The notes beneath the pieces were generated by a model. It saw only the letters and a list, made by a program, of their open reading frames with translations. It was not told the origin of the DNA and did no database searches. From Sulfobacillus thermosulfidooxidans (GTDB taxonomy: Bacteria > Bacillota > Sulfobacillia > Sulfobacillales > Sulfobacillaceae): 64,000 nt of DNA. Made by a program: the position numbers and the translations under genes. Each line of letters starts with the position of its first letter. The first letter of the stretch is position 1. Location of the stretch: positions 2,046,001 to 2,110,000 of the forward strand of contig NZ_LGRO01000001.1 in the NCBI RefSeq assembly GCF_001280565.1, written 5' to 3'. This document shows positions 50,846-59,320 of the stretch, piece by piece.

Positions 50846-51214
50846 ATGGCACGTTTTGTCTATGTTCAAACTCGCGGAATTGAAGCCCCAGAACGCTGTT
50901 TCACCGTCTTTTTCATGGCTACTGTGGCAAAGGCTATGGATGATGATGCCGCCATTATTTTTACGCAAACTGGGCTTTCGATATTTACCCAAGGCTTTGC
51001 CGACCATGTGCTGGCTCTAGATGGCAGTGGGAAAACTCTGACGGATTTCATCCGTAATGCCAAAGACCAAGGTGTCACATTCTACGGTTGCCGACTCAGT
51101 TTACCCCTGGTTCAGATTGAGCCGTCTTCCATCGAGTGGCCGCTCACGTGGATTGGGGCCGCTGATTTCCATTCGCTCCTACTCGAGGCCGATCGTGCCG
51201 TTTACTTATCCTAG
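50846..51214 (+). CDS. DsrE-family protein, second copy
   Basis: A 122-residue DsrE-family protein, first gene of the rightward sHdr operon. The N-terminus (RFVYVQTRGIEAPERCFTVF) parallels the DsrE at 49343-49708, and the conserved cysteine is in FYGCRLSLPLV. An additional Cys in ERCF is not shared. AGAGGCTGATC precedes the ATG. It probably works with TusA in delivering sulfur to sHdr. Divergence suggests a distinct partner from the first copy. Confidence 0.88.
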   Translation: MARFVYVQTRGIEAPERCFTVFFMATVAKAMDDDAAIIFTQTGLSIFTQGFADHVLALDGSGKTLTDFIRNAKDQGVTFYGCRLSLPLVQIEPSSIEWPLTWIGAADFHSLLLEADRAVYLS

Positions 51215-51280
51215 GTACCTGATAACGGTTCACTGCGGATACATCCGCACGAACTGGTTGGAAATAAGGAGGTGACCCGT

Positions 51281-51991
51281 ATGAGCGAAGAAGCCGTCAT
51301 GCCCCACTTACGCCTCGATCCGGATGATGTCGGGGACCAAGATGCCGAAAGTCTATTACAAGCCATAAAGAGTGACTTGCGCTACGAGGAAGTCATTCAT
51401 GGCTGTCTCAACTGCGGTGTCTGCAGTGGTTCTTGTCCCTCTCACCGGTTCTTTGACTATTCTCCCCGTATTGTTGTGCAAACAGTATTATCTGGCGACG
51501 CACAGGCCGTCAAAGACATGATGGATGAGTATATCTGGGCTTGCGCGCAGTGTTATACCTGTGCAATGCGTTGTCCTTTTCACAATTCTCCGGGCGGGTT
51601 GGTCATGATTATGCGAGAAGTTGCCGTATGGCGAGGGATGGAAGCGGTCCACCGTTTACTAAAACCCTATGGTCGGGTGTTGTTAAAAGTCTTATCCATT
51701 GGCAATCAGCTTACGCCGGATATGATTCAACCAGATTTCTTCCCGGACTGGGGGCCAAAGATCCCTTGGAGTTCGACCGATCTCGCCATCAAGCGTAAAG
51801 CTATCCCGGTGTACACGCTGCAAGTCACAACATCGGCATGGCGTGTGTCTCCAGAAACATCGTATGAACTCTACACCATTTATGAAGAAACTGGGGTATT
51901 TCGCTTAATCGAACAAATCGACCCCAACCTTTATGAAGTGGTCTCGGATATGGTTGAAGACCTGCGCGATATGGTGGAATCCACTCGCTAA
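51281..51991 (+). CDS. shdrC1: sHdr subunit C1, iron-sulfur protein
   Basis: A 236-residue electron-transfer subunit of the sulfur-oxidising heterodisulfide-reductase-like complex. Two classical [4Fe-4S] motifs occur: CLNCGVCSGSCP and CAQCYTCAMRCP. The start ATG 51281 follows AGGAGGTGACCCGT. It is followed by shdrB1, A, H, C2 and B2 in the order known from sulfur oxidisers such as Hyphomicrobium and Acidithiobacillus. Confidence 0.94.
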   Translation: MSEEAVMPHLRLDPDDVGDQDAESLLQAIKSDLRYEEVIHGCLNCGVCSGSCPSHRFFDYSPRIVVQTVLSGDAQAVKDMMDEYIWACAQCYTCAMRCPFHNSPGGLVMIMREVAVWRGMEAVHRLLKPYGRVLLKVLSIGNQLTPDMIQPDFFPDWGPKIPWSSTDLAIKRKAIPVYTLQVTTSAWRVSPETSYELYTIYEETGVFRLIEQIDPNLYEVVSDMVEDLRDMVESTR

Positions 51992-52119
51992 GTTTCTCTT
52001 AACCATTACTGGGACTTGTCACTCATTTCCATCGAGTCTTGATTGTTCAACGGTTAGATAGTGACTTCGTAGATTCGCATAAGTTGAGCCAGTTTAACAC
52101 AGTTAAAGGAGGGAAATCC

Positions 52120-53355
52120 ATGGCAACCAGTCCGATTAGCGATAAGGTAAGAACCAGTGGGTGGGAATTTGTCACCAAGACGGTAGACAAAAGGGCCTTA
52201 ATGAAAGCCCAACCCAAAGACCCCCGCGAAGAACTTGCCGAACTTGAAGCCAAAGGGGAAGTCAAGGTTATCCATATTACCGAGGAGAACCGGCCCATTG
52301 AAGTCGAAACCTTATTAGGACGCACCAAACGCATTCCCACGAATAAGCTTTGGCACCACAAATCCTGTGGTCAATGTGGCAACATTCCGGGCTATCCGAC
52401 CAGCATCATGTGGTTTATGAATAAGCTCGGTCTCGAATATCTTGATGAAACCCATCAAACCAGCTGCACAGCATGGAACTACCATGGTTCTGGCACCTCA
52501 AATCTTGTCGCATTAGCTTCTGTCGCCGTTCGCAATTGGCACCGTGCTTATGAAACCGGATATTACCCGTTAATTCATTGCGGTACCTCATTTGGCAATT
52601 ACAAAGAAATGCGGAACTTGCTAATTGAGCACAAGGATTTGCGGGATGAAGTACGCCGGATTATGAACAAAGTGGGCCGTGAGCTGGTAATTCCCGAAGA
52701 AATTGTCCACTATAGCGAGTGGCTTCACGTGTTACGTGATAAAATTGCGGCCCTCAAAGTGCATGATGTTTCCCACATTGTGACCACTGTGCATCCTGCG
52801 TGCCATGTGTGGAAATTAGTTCCGGAAGATGTCATTTACGATCCCAACATTTATGGAGGAGAGCGTCCTGCCCCCACAACAGCCATCCTCTTAGCCTTAG
52901 GAGCTCAAGTGGCCGATTATTCCACTTGGTATGATTGCTGCGGTTTCGGCTTCCGCCACATCTTGACCGAGCGTGAATTTTCCCGATCATTCTCCTTGGA
53001 ACGCAAGATTAAAGTCATGGTGGAAGAAGCCCACTCGGACGTTGCTATCACACAAGACACGGGATGCACCACCACGCTTGACAAGAACCAATGGATCGGC
53101 AAAGCCCATGGCTATAATTACGAGCTTCCGGTTATGGCCGATGTGCAATTTGCGGCATTAGCCGCGGGAGCCGATCCCTATAAAGTCGTTCAAATTCAAT
53201 GGCACACTTCGGGCTGGGAGAAACTGCTCGATAAGATGGGCATCGATTGGCGGACCTCCAAGGCCCAATATGAAGCGTATTTGGAAGAACTCAAGGCGGG
53301 ACGTGAACCCGAACAATTGTATGTTCCCCCGCTTGAGTCATTAAATCTCCACTAA
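52120..53355 (+). CDS. shdrB1: sHdr subunit B1, CCG-domain protein
   Basis: A 411-residue subunit predicted to hold the catalytic noncubane iron-sulfur cluster(s). Cysteine clusters are HKSCGQCGN, HQTSCTAW, TTVHPACHVW, DCCGFGFRH and DTGCTTTLD, as in HdrB-type CCG proteins. The ATG at 52120 follows AAAGGAGGGAAATCC; the upstream frame has no site. The N-terminal 70 residues are charged and sHdrB1-specific. Stop is 12 bases before shdrA. Confidence 0.94.
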   Translation: MATSPISDKVRTSGWEFVTKTVDKRALMKAQPKDPREELAELEAKGEVKVIHITEENRPIEVETLLGRTKRIPTNKLWHHKSCGQCGNIPGYPTSIMWFMNKLGLEYLDETHQTSCTAWNYHGSGTSNLVALASVAVRNWHRAYETGYYPLIHCGTSFGNYKEMRNLLIEHKDLRDEVRRIMNKVGRELVIPEEIVHYSEWLHVLRDKIAALKVHDVSHIVTTVHPACHVWKLVPEDVIYDPNIYGGERPAPTTAILLALGAQVADYSTWYDCCGFGFRHILTEREFSRSFSLERKIKVMVEEAHSDVAITQDTGCTTTLDKNQWIGKAHGYNYELPVMADVQFAALAAGADPYKVVQIQWHTSGWEKLLDKMGIDWRTSKAQYEAYLEELKAGREPEQLYVPPLESLNLH

Positions 53356-53367
53356 AGGAGGGGTAAT

Positions 53368-54414
53368 ATGTCTACGTCCGTTGCGGTCATTGGAGGAGGG
53401 CCGGCCGGATTACAAGCCGCCGCCACCTTAAGTCACTTGGGATTTGAGGTCACATTAGTCGAACAACAAAACTTTTTGGGCGGGGCCGTAGCCCGTCATC
53501 AATATCAGGTCCTGATGCCCGATTTCAGCAGTGGTCCCGAACTCTTAAAACGTCTGATTCAAACCGTCAATGAGGATCCTCATGTGAAGGTCTACACGGA
53601 TACAAAGGTCGGATCGGTCCTCGAATCTGATGGCACCTTTCATATTCAGCTTGAAGGGGCTCATCAAGAAAACATTAAAGCGCAAGCGGTCGTGTTAGCC
53701 ACCGGATTTGATCACTTTAATCCGGCCCGGGATGGAAAATATGGCTACGGCCTCTTTCCTGATGTGATTACGGGGGCTGAATTAGAGGAAATGTTTGCCA
53801 AAGGGCCCATTCGCCGTCCTTCCAATGGCGAAGTTCCGGAATCCGTGGCATTCATTTATTGCGTCGGTTCTCGGGATCGCCAAGTCGGCAACACCTATTG
53901 TTCCCGCGTGTGTTGTGCCGTTTCGGCCAAACAAGCTATCGAACTACGGCAACAATTGCCAAAAGCCCGCATTAGCATGTTCTATATGGATGTACGCACC
54001 TACGGACTGTGGGAAGACACCTTGTACTGGCGTTCCCAAGAAGAAGCAGGCGTGGTCTATGTCAAAGGACGTATTGCCGAAGTGACCCAATTGCATGGAC
54101 GTCCGGTTCTAAAAGGCGAAGACACCTTGGTCCGCGGACCCTTCGAATGGCCTTTTGACTTAGTGGTATTAGCAGCAGGTATGGAACCAAGCCGGGGGAC
54201 CCATGATTTAGCCCAGAAATTCCAGGTCTCTTTAGAATCCCACGGCTTTATCCAACAAGCATCGCCCATGCAAAATGCGAGTTTAACCAACCGGCCCGGT
54301 GTGTTCGTCGCTGGCGCAGCCAGCGGTCCCAAAGCGATTGAAGACAGTATTGCAGAAGGAGATGTCGCAAGCTTAGCGGTCTACGAGTACTTAAAAGCGA
54401 AGGTGACATTATGA
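53368..54414 (+). CDS. shdrA: sHdr subunit A, FAD-binding protein
   Basis: A 348-residue flavoprotein of the HdrA-like family. The dinucleotide-binding motif is GGGPAGLQAAATLSHLG at the start, with the second ATG motif VVLATGFDHF. A cysteine motif YCSRVCCAVSAKQAIEL marks HdrA-type [4Fe-4S] binding. It is shorter than methanogen HdrA because ferredoxin extensions are absent, as known for sHdrA. GGAGGGGTAAT precedes the ATG, and its end overlaps the next gene by four bases (ATGA). Confidence 0.95.
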   Translation: MSTSVAVIGGGPAGLQAAATLSHLGFEVTLVEQQNFLGGAVARHQYQVLMPDFSSGPELLKRLIQTVNEDPHVKVYTDTKVGSVLESDGTFHIQLEGAHQENIKAQAVVLATGFDHFNPARDGKYGYGLFPDVITGAELEEMFAKGPIRRPSNGEVPESVAFIYCVGSRDRQVGNTYCSRVCCAVSAKQAIELRQQLPKARISMFYMDVRTYGLWEDTLYWRSQEEAGVVYVKGRIAEVTQLHGRPVLKGEDTLVRGPFEWPFDLVVLAAGMEPSRGTHDLAQKFQVSLESHGFIQQASPMQNASLTNRPGVFVAGAASGPKAIEDSIAEGDVASLAVYEYLKAKVTL

Positions 54415-55232
54415 ATTCCCCTGAGAGTACCGAAAACGAAGACTTTTTGAGACGCCTATTAAACCCGTCCATGACAGAAGTCTGGGCATCCATCCAATCC
54501 AATCTGGATGCGATTCCTCTGGATTCGGTTATTCAAGGATTGACTTTGACCACCCGACAGCTGCAACATGTGGCCAATCCACGGATGATGGCGTTGGCGT
54601 CCCTTCAAGATTGGCGTGAAGCCCTTATGCGGCTTCGGTCGATCAGGCGCTGGTTACCGACGATCGAAAAGCAATTGCCGCTGCAACAGTTAATTGTCTT
54701 CCTCACCGCTCTGATCGAAATGGACGAGGATGTCGATGATCAAGTCCGGGCTTTGGGTCTTAGCTTGCCAATGCTTCCCAAAGAAGCCGCACATGATGTC
54801 GCCATTGAATTTCTCCATTTCTATTCACCCAAACAGTATCCTCTCGCCACGACGTGGGTGTATTCGTGGAAGACAGGAACCGGCGCCCTGCCCTATCTGT
54901 TGGAGTTTACCAACGAGCCGGGCCATAACGGGAAGGACCGTTTCCGAGCATTTGGCGCCGGTTACGCAGAATTATTTGCCCGTCTAGGCCAATTAGATAT
55001 TGCACTGGAGCAATTCACATTGCACCGGTGGGGAATGTACTCGAACGATATCGTGTTGGCTTACGTTTATGCGGACTACTTGTACAAAATGTACTTTACC
55101 ACTTCGAAATCCATTTTTTCGACAATCCCGACCGTTCTCGGGGTGGTGAGCTATCTCTTAGGCTTACCCATTCCCAAAGAAGCGGTCCCTACGGGAATTC
55201 CTATGGAACAAGAACACTCGCCGGTCTCTTAG
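54411..55232 (+). CDS. shdrH: sHdr locus protein H (hypothetical)
   Basis: A 273-residue mostly helical protein that occupies the conserved place between shdrA and shdrC2 in sHdr loci; its function is unknown. No cofactor motifs or membrane segments with confidence; a hydrophobic stretch near residues 240-255 (TIPTVLGVVSYLLGLPIP) could touch the membrane. Start overlaps shdrA by ATGA, so it is translated with it. Identity is by position more than by sequence. Confidence 0.8.
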   Translation: MNSPESTENEDFLRRLLNPSMTEVWASIQSNLDAIPLDSVIQGLTLTTRQLQHVANPRMMALASLQDWREALMRLRSIRRWLPTIEKQLPLQQLIVFLTALIEMDEDVDDQVRALGLSLPMLPKEAAHDVAIEFLHFYSPKQYPLATTWVYSWKTGTGALPYLLEFTNEPGHNGKDRFRAFGAGYAELFARLGQLDIALEQFTLHRWGMYSNDIVLAYVYADYLYKMYFTTSKSIFSTIPTVLGVVSYLLGLPIPKEAVPTGIPMEQEHSPVS

Positions 55233-55261
55233 AGGCCAATAAGCCCTGTGGAGGTGAGGAA

Positions 55262-55954
55262 ATGCCTAAAGGATCCGGTATTATCGAACGTTCCTTATTA
55301 AAGGATGACCAAATTATGGAATATGATAATTTGGTCATGGACGGCATCGACATTTCGGGACGCTGGAATACCATGATTAAATCCCGCGTGCACAGCCGTC
55401 CTGAATTAGACTCGTGGGACGAAGTGCGTCATAGTGCGATTGGCGCCAGTATTGACAACTGCATTCAATGCGGAATGTGTACCGCAGGCTGTACCGTGGC
55501 CCACGAAATTCCCGAATTCAATCCCCGGCAATTCATCTATTGGGTCCGTACGGGCCGTCAAGAGGACCTGATAAAAAATGCGGATGTCATCTGGCGCTGC
55601 GTGGGGTGCTATATTTGCACGAATCATTGTCCCAAAGGGGTCAACACTGCCGAAGTCATAGAATCCATCGGCCAATGGTTGCACCATACTGTGCCCGATA
55701 AAATGGACCCGGCATACTTAGCCAATCATGACACTTATCGCCATCAACTCTTTACCTACGGCCGGTTAAACCTGCCTCGTTTACAAGCTGAGTTTTTAAG
55801 CCGTCTTGGCCGTCGGCAGGAACTGTTTTCACCCGAAATGCGCAAGACGGCGATCAAAATGCTTCGCGATGGGCGCGTCATGCGCACATTATTCATCGGC
55901 AAGCCGCGACATTGGTCACGCAGTGCATTGTTGTTAACGCATCAACAAGCTTAA
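55262..55954 (+). CDS. shdrC2: sHdr subunit C2, iron-sulfur protein
   Basis: A 230-residue paralogue of shdrC1 with two [4Fe-4S] motifs, CIQCGMCTAGC and CVGCYICTNHCP. ATG 55262 follows GGAGGTGAGGAA; the open frame extends to 55028 inside shdrH but that part is a shadow. It should pass electrons between the B2 subunit and the flavin subunit. Confidence 0.94.
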   Translation: MPKGSGIIERSLLKDDQIMEYDNLVMDGIDISGRWNTMIKSRVHSRPELDSWDEVRHSAIGASIDNCIQCGMCTAGCTVAHEIPEFNPRQFIYWVRTGRQEDLIKNADVIWRCVGCYICTNHCPKGVNTAEVIESIGQWLHHTVPDKMDPAYLANHDTYRHQLFTYGRLNLPRLQAEFLSRLGRRQELFSPEMRKTAIKMLRDGRVMRTLFIGKPRHWSRSALLLTHQQA

Positions 55955-55987
55955 TCACAAATATGCCAAATTAAGGAGGCAGGCACG

Positions 55988-56908
55988 ATGAAAACCGCCT
56001 ATTTTCCCGGATGTTCCTTAAAGACCATTGACCGGGCATATGATGTCAGTACGCGCGTCATTGCCAAGGATTTAGGGATGACATTGGTCGAAGTGGAAGA
56101 TTATTCGTGTTGTGGCGCCGGCGAGCTCAAAGGAGAAGGGGTAAAAAGTCATTTTCTCCCAGCTAGAAACTTAGCCCACCTTCTTCATCAAGGTGAGACG
56201 GAGGTTATGGTGTCATGCAATGTCTGTTACCATGAACTTTCCCGGACCGCCTACACATTTGAAGTCGGTGGTGCAGTGCGTGATGAAATCCAAAATATGC
56301 TGAATGAGGCGGGCGAACCGCCCCTCACCGAAAAGCCGTCCGTACGCAACACGTTGGAGTATCTCGTTAACGTTGTGGGCTTGGATAAGATTGCCCAACA
56401 TGTGCGGGTTCCTTTAACTGGGCTTCGGGTTGCACCTTATTACGGTTGTCTCTATCACCGCCCCGGGAATATGTTAAGCTCTGTTCAAATTGCAGGGGAA
56501 GATACCGAGCATCCGCACTTCATGCATGATTTGTTGAAGACCCTTGGCGCCACAGTCGTCTCTCACCCGGCCGAAACCACGTGCTGTGGCGGTAAGAACC
56601 TGTTGTCTGATGGCAGGACTTCGGGCAAATTAACTGGGCGGATTTTGTCCAAGGCAAAATCCAGCGGCGCCGATGTTCTCGCCCTGATGTGCCCGAAATG
56701 TGCCGGAGGATTGGATGCGTTGCAACCGCGTGCGATTGATGCCGTTGGTGAAGGCGCCAAACTTCCGGTCATGTACTACACCCAACTAGTGGGCATCGCT
56801 TTTGGCCACCGTCCTGAAGAACTGTATGTGGGCGACATGGAATCCGATGCCTTAAGCCTCATTGAACAGTTTTTGTCCCAAGCGGAATATTCTTTGCCAA
56901 CCCATTAA
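55988..56908 (+). CDS. shdrB2: sHdr subunit B2, CCG-domain protein
   Basis: A 306-residue HdrB-like subunit with two CCG domains: YFPGCSLKTIDRAYD and EDYSCCGAGELKGEG with VMVSCNVCYHEL in the first; YYGCLYHRPGN, TTCCGGKNLL and MCPKCAGGLD in the second. These bind the noncubane [4Fe-4S] clusters at which disulfide or heterodisulfide chemistry is thought to occur. Closest in plan to methanogen HdrB. AAGGAGGCAGGCACG precedes the ATG. lbpA copy 2 follows after 39 bases. Confidence 0.95.
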   Translation: MKTAYFPGCSLKTIDRAYDVSTRVIAKDLGMTLVEVEDYSCCGAGELKGEGVKSHFLPARNLAHLLHQGETEVMVSCNVCYHELSRTAYTFEVGGAVRDEIQNMLNEAGEPPLTEKPSVRNTLEYLVNVVGLDKIAQHVRVPLTGLRVAPYYGCLYHRPGNMLSSVQIAGEDTEHPHFMHDLLKTLGATVVSHPAETTCCGGKNLLSDGRTSGKLTGRILSKAKSSGADVLALMCPKCAGGLDALQPRAIDAVGEGAKLPVMYYTQLVGIAFGHRPEELYVGDMESDALSLIEQFLSQAEYSLPTH

Positions 56909-56947
56909 TTCCCACCTGCGCCCAACAGAAGAGACAGGAGGTGCAAG

Positions 56948-57406
56948 ATGGCTGAAATTCAAGGCTGTGATATTCCCGAAGACCTTTATTACGACATTGA
57001 CAATAATGTCTGGGTACGAAAGGAAAGCAAGGACGACGAGGAGGGCGAGGTGGTCTCGGTCGGTATGACCGACCCTGCCCAAACTCTGTCCGGTCGTATT
57101 TTATTTGTGCGCCCTAAAAGGGCGGGGACGTATGTTGCCCGGGGAAAATCTTTAGCATCGCTCGAAAGCGGGAAATGGGCGGGACCTCTAGTCTGCCCAT
57201 TATCCGGCACCATTTTAGAGACCAATGCCGTCTTAAAAGACCAACCCGCGCTGTTAAATATTGATCCCTACGGGACAGCATGGATTGCCAAGCTCAAGAT
57301 TGACCCGCAACAAGATTGGGGACATCTGGTTACAGGGGAAGAGGCTCTCACACGCTACCGCGAAAAGATTGTCCGGGACAAAATTCAGTGTATGCGGTGT
57401 AGTTAA
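56948..57406 (+). CDS. lbpA: Lipoate-binding protein (GcvH-like, sHdr type), copy 2
   Basis: A 152-residue LbpA. The lipoylation lysine is in SLESGKWAGP; the N-terminal IQGCDIPEDLYYDIDNNVW and TDPAQTLSGRI mirror copy 1 at 50020-50460. Both copies end with a Cys near the C-terminus (IQCMRCS here with two). An insertion of charged residues (ESKDDEEGEVV) distinguishes it. Position at the end of shdrC1B1AHC2B2 is the canonical one. AGGAGGTGCAAG precedes the ATG. Confidence 0.94.
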   Translation: MAEIQGCDIPEDLYYDIDNNVWVRKESKDDEEGEVVSVGMTDPAQTLSGRILFVRPKRAGTYVARGKSLASLESGKWAGPLVCPLSGTILETNAVLKDQPALLNIDPYGTAWIAKLKIDPQQDWGHLVTGEEALTRYREKIVRDKIQCMRCS

Positions 57407-57418
57407 GAGGTGACCAAT

Positions 57419-57688
57419 ATGGGTGAGGTCGTTGTGGCCACATCTCCCTGGTGTCACACCTGTCCAGCCACCATTCGCCAATGGAAGGAATTGGCGAATC
57501 AATATGGGTTTACGGTGCGCGAAGTAGATGTGGGCACGTTGGAAGGACGAGAACTGGCCGTCAAATTATATATTCGTAGTGTCCCCAGTACCATTATCAA
57601 CAATCAAGTGGTTCATGTTGGGGTCATTGATCGGCAGACCGCCTTAGATTTGTTAAAGAAATATGGTATTATTGCAACTCCTAAATAA
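57419..57688 (+). CDS. Thioredoxin/glutaredoxin-like protein with CHTC motif
   Basis: An 89-residue protein of the thioredoxin fold with active site WCHTC (residues near 10-14) and the cis-Pro segment SVPSTIINN. GAGGTGACCAAT precedes the ATG at 57419. It is the last gene of the sHdr operon, 12 bases after lbpA copy 2, so a role in reducing the lipoyl group or in disulfide exchange with LbpA or TusA is a reasonable inference. A strong hairpin follows. Confidence 0.88.
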   Translation: MGEVVVATSPWCHTCPATIRQWKELANQYGFTVREVDVGTLEGRELAVKLYIRSVPSTIINNQVVHVGVIDRQTALDLLKKYGIIATPK

Positions 57689-57708
57689 ATCGCATACCGA
57701 TGTTAAAG

Positions 57709-57732
57709 AGGGTCCTGGTTTCCCAGGACCCT
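57709..57732 (+). terminator. Terminator of the shdr operon
   Basis: AGGGTCCTGG-TTTC-CCAGGACCCT, a perfect 10-bp stem 20 bases after the last stop. It may serve both strands because the hydrogenase genes run toward it. Confidence 0.75.
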
Positions 57733-57851
57733 ATTAAAGTGATCCGACCTCTTCCCCAGCAACGCGCAGGTGATTCCAAAATTTCCGGTGATGCCGCCAA
57801 AAGAGCCTGTAAACGTCACATCGTGCAAAATCGCTGGACGAAATCCCGCAT

Positions 57852-58208
57852 TTAGGCATGAGCATGCGGGTGAGCATGATCATGGGGAGGATGATACTGG
57901 GTTCTTCCATCTGTATTGTGATCATGGTCATGAATTTCTGACGCCGATGGGCCGACATTAAACGTTTCCACATGGAAATGATCGTGATCATGCTCGGCAT
58001 GAAGAATGTCTCTAGCCTTCAGCAGTTCATTGTACGCCATATCCAAAGCCAGTACCGCTCTTTCGAACGTCTTGGTCGCATCGGGCAAACCCGCGGCATT
58101 AAAGCGGTCACTCCATGATTCTATGTGGTCCGCATACAGTTTGACTTGGGCCGCATATTGTTCTGCAACGATTTGCCACTCTTCGTAGCTGTTCTTATCC
58201 ATACACAC
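57852..58208 (-). CDS. Histidine-rich small protein of the hydrogenase cluster
   Basis: A 118-residue protein with a helical first half (SYEEWQIVAEQYAAQVKLYA) and a second half full of His/Asp (HAEHDHDHFHVE, EIHDHDHN and a final HDHAHPHAHA). Such runs bind nickel or zinc. It follows hypB directly; HypB here has no His-rich N-terminal extension, so this separate protein may take over nickel storage. GTG 58208 is eight bases after GGAGG. It is the last gene of the leftward hydrogenase operon. Confidence 0.7.
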   Translation of the reverse strand: MCMDKNSYEEWQIVAEQYAAQVKLYADHIESWSDRFNAAGLPDATKTFERAVLALDMAYNELLKARDILHAEHDHDHFHVETFNVGPSASEIHDHDHNTDGRTQYHPPHDHAHPHAHA

Positions 58209-58243
58209 CGGTCATTCCTCCTTTTTTCTCTCATAAGTGGCCT

Positions 58244-58909
58244 TTAGACATCCTGCTCAGTTGTAGACATATTAAGAGCCATGTTACGAATCCACTGGGC
58301 TAAATCAGAAATTCCTTCATTTTTGGATAGGGGAAACAGTGGGCGTCCCGCCCCAAGACTCGCAAAATCTTTGGATGCTTGGTCCATATCAAAATCTGTG
58401 AACGGGAGCAAATCAGTTTTAGTAATAGCGAGGGCGTTAATGCGCCGGAACAAGGTAGGATACTTGACAATTTTGTCCCCACCTTCCACGGTGCTTAAAA
58501 CGCCGAGGCGGGCATGTTCTCCTAAGTAAAAGTCTGCAGGGCAGACTAAATTTCCCACATTCTCGATAAAGAGCAAATCCAAATGCAAAGGTTCCAAGGC
58601 CCGGAGACCAGACTTGACCATGCGGCCATCCAAATGGCAAACGCCTTGCGTCTCAAGCTGGATAACAGGAATCCCTAATGCGGAGATTCTCAAGGCATCT
58701 TTCGATGTTGCCACGTCTCCTTCAATGACTCCCACATGGAAATCCTTGCGCAAAATCGGTAGTAAATGTTCCAGTAACGTCGTTTTTCCCGCACCAGGCG
58801 ATCCCATGATATTGACCGCCCACATCTTATGATCATCGAGCCATTCACGATTGTGATTTCCTTCGCTGTTATTTAAGGCCCATACATCCTGGTGTAGATC
58901 TACGTGCAT
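58244..58909 (-). CDS. hypB: Hydrogenase nickel incorporation GTPase
   Basis: A 221-residue GTPase that supplies nickel to the [NiFe] active site with HypA. Walker A is MGSPGAGKTTLLE, with VIEGDVATSKDA, FIENVGNLVCPADF (containing the conserved Cys) and ITKTDLLPF (NKxD-type). It lacks the His-rich N-terminal region found in many HypB proteins. hypA ends 2 bases before its start. Confidence 0.95.
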   Translation of the reverse strand: MHVDLHQDVWALNNSEGNHNREWLDDHKMWAVNIMGSPGAGKTTLLEHLLPILRKDFHVGVIEGDVATSKDALRISALGIPVIQLETQGVCHLDGRMVKSGLRALEPLHLDLLFIENVGNLVCPADFYLGEHARLGVLSTVEGGDKIVKYPTLFRRINALAITKTDLLPFTDFDMDQASKDFASLGAGRPLFPLSKNEGISDLAQWIRNMALNMSTTEQDV

Positions 58910-58911
58910 GC

Positions 58912-59310
58912 TTAATGTCCTCCTCGTCCAAGAGGTTCCTGAAGTGCAGGATATTTACTCGGCTCATCAACTTCACCATCGAAACCCACAATGTCAAATT
59001 CTTCGCCTTGTATAAGCTGGGTTAAAACCGATTGACAAGCTGGACAGGTCATCTCAGATCCGGGCCCTTGATACTGACACTCAAAACACAAGAGGATCGC
59101 CGGAACCGATTCAATCCGAAGAACGGATGATGCATCGAGCCACACATATTCACTGCGCAGGGCATCGAAGGCAAATTGCAAAGCATCGGGCAAGGCGCCA
59201 TTTAAGACGCCGACTTTTAAAGTAATTTCTGTAACCCGACGAATATTGTTTTCGACACGCGACTGGTCGATAATTTCTAGTACGCTAGCCATAAGCCCGG
59301 CTTCGTGCAT
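58912..59310 (-). CDS. hypA: Hydrogenase maturation factor HypA
   Basis: Nickel-binding partner of HypB, 132 residues. N-terminal MHEAGLMASVLEII keeps the nickel-ligand His2 and Glu3; zinc-ribbon cysteines are CFECQYQGPG and CPACQSV. A C-terminal acidic extension of about 25 residues is longer than usual. The ATG at 59310 follows TTAAGGAGGGCGTT. Confidence 0.93.
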   Translation of the reverse strand: MHEAGLMASVLEIIDQSRVENNIRRVTEITLKVGVLNGALPDALQFAFDALRSEYVWLDASSVLRIESVPAILLCFECQYQGPGSEMTCPACQSVLTQLIQGEEFDIVGFDGEVDEPSKYPALQEPLGRGGH

Positions 59311-59320
59311 AACGCCCTCC

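Noticed and set aside
50020-57406. Glycine cleavage H proteins
   Set aside because: GcvH-like, but both genes lie in sHdr operons beside tusA and dsrE with no gcvT or gcvP, which identifies LbpA.
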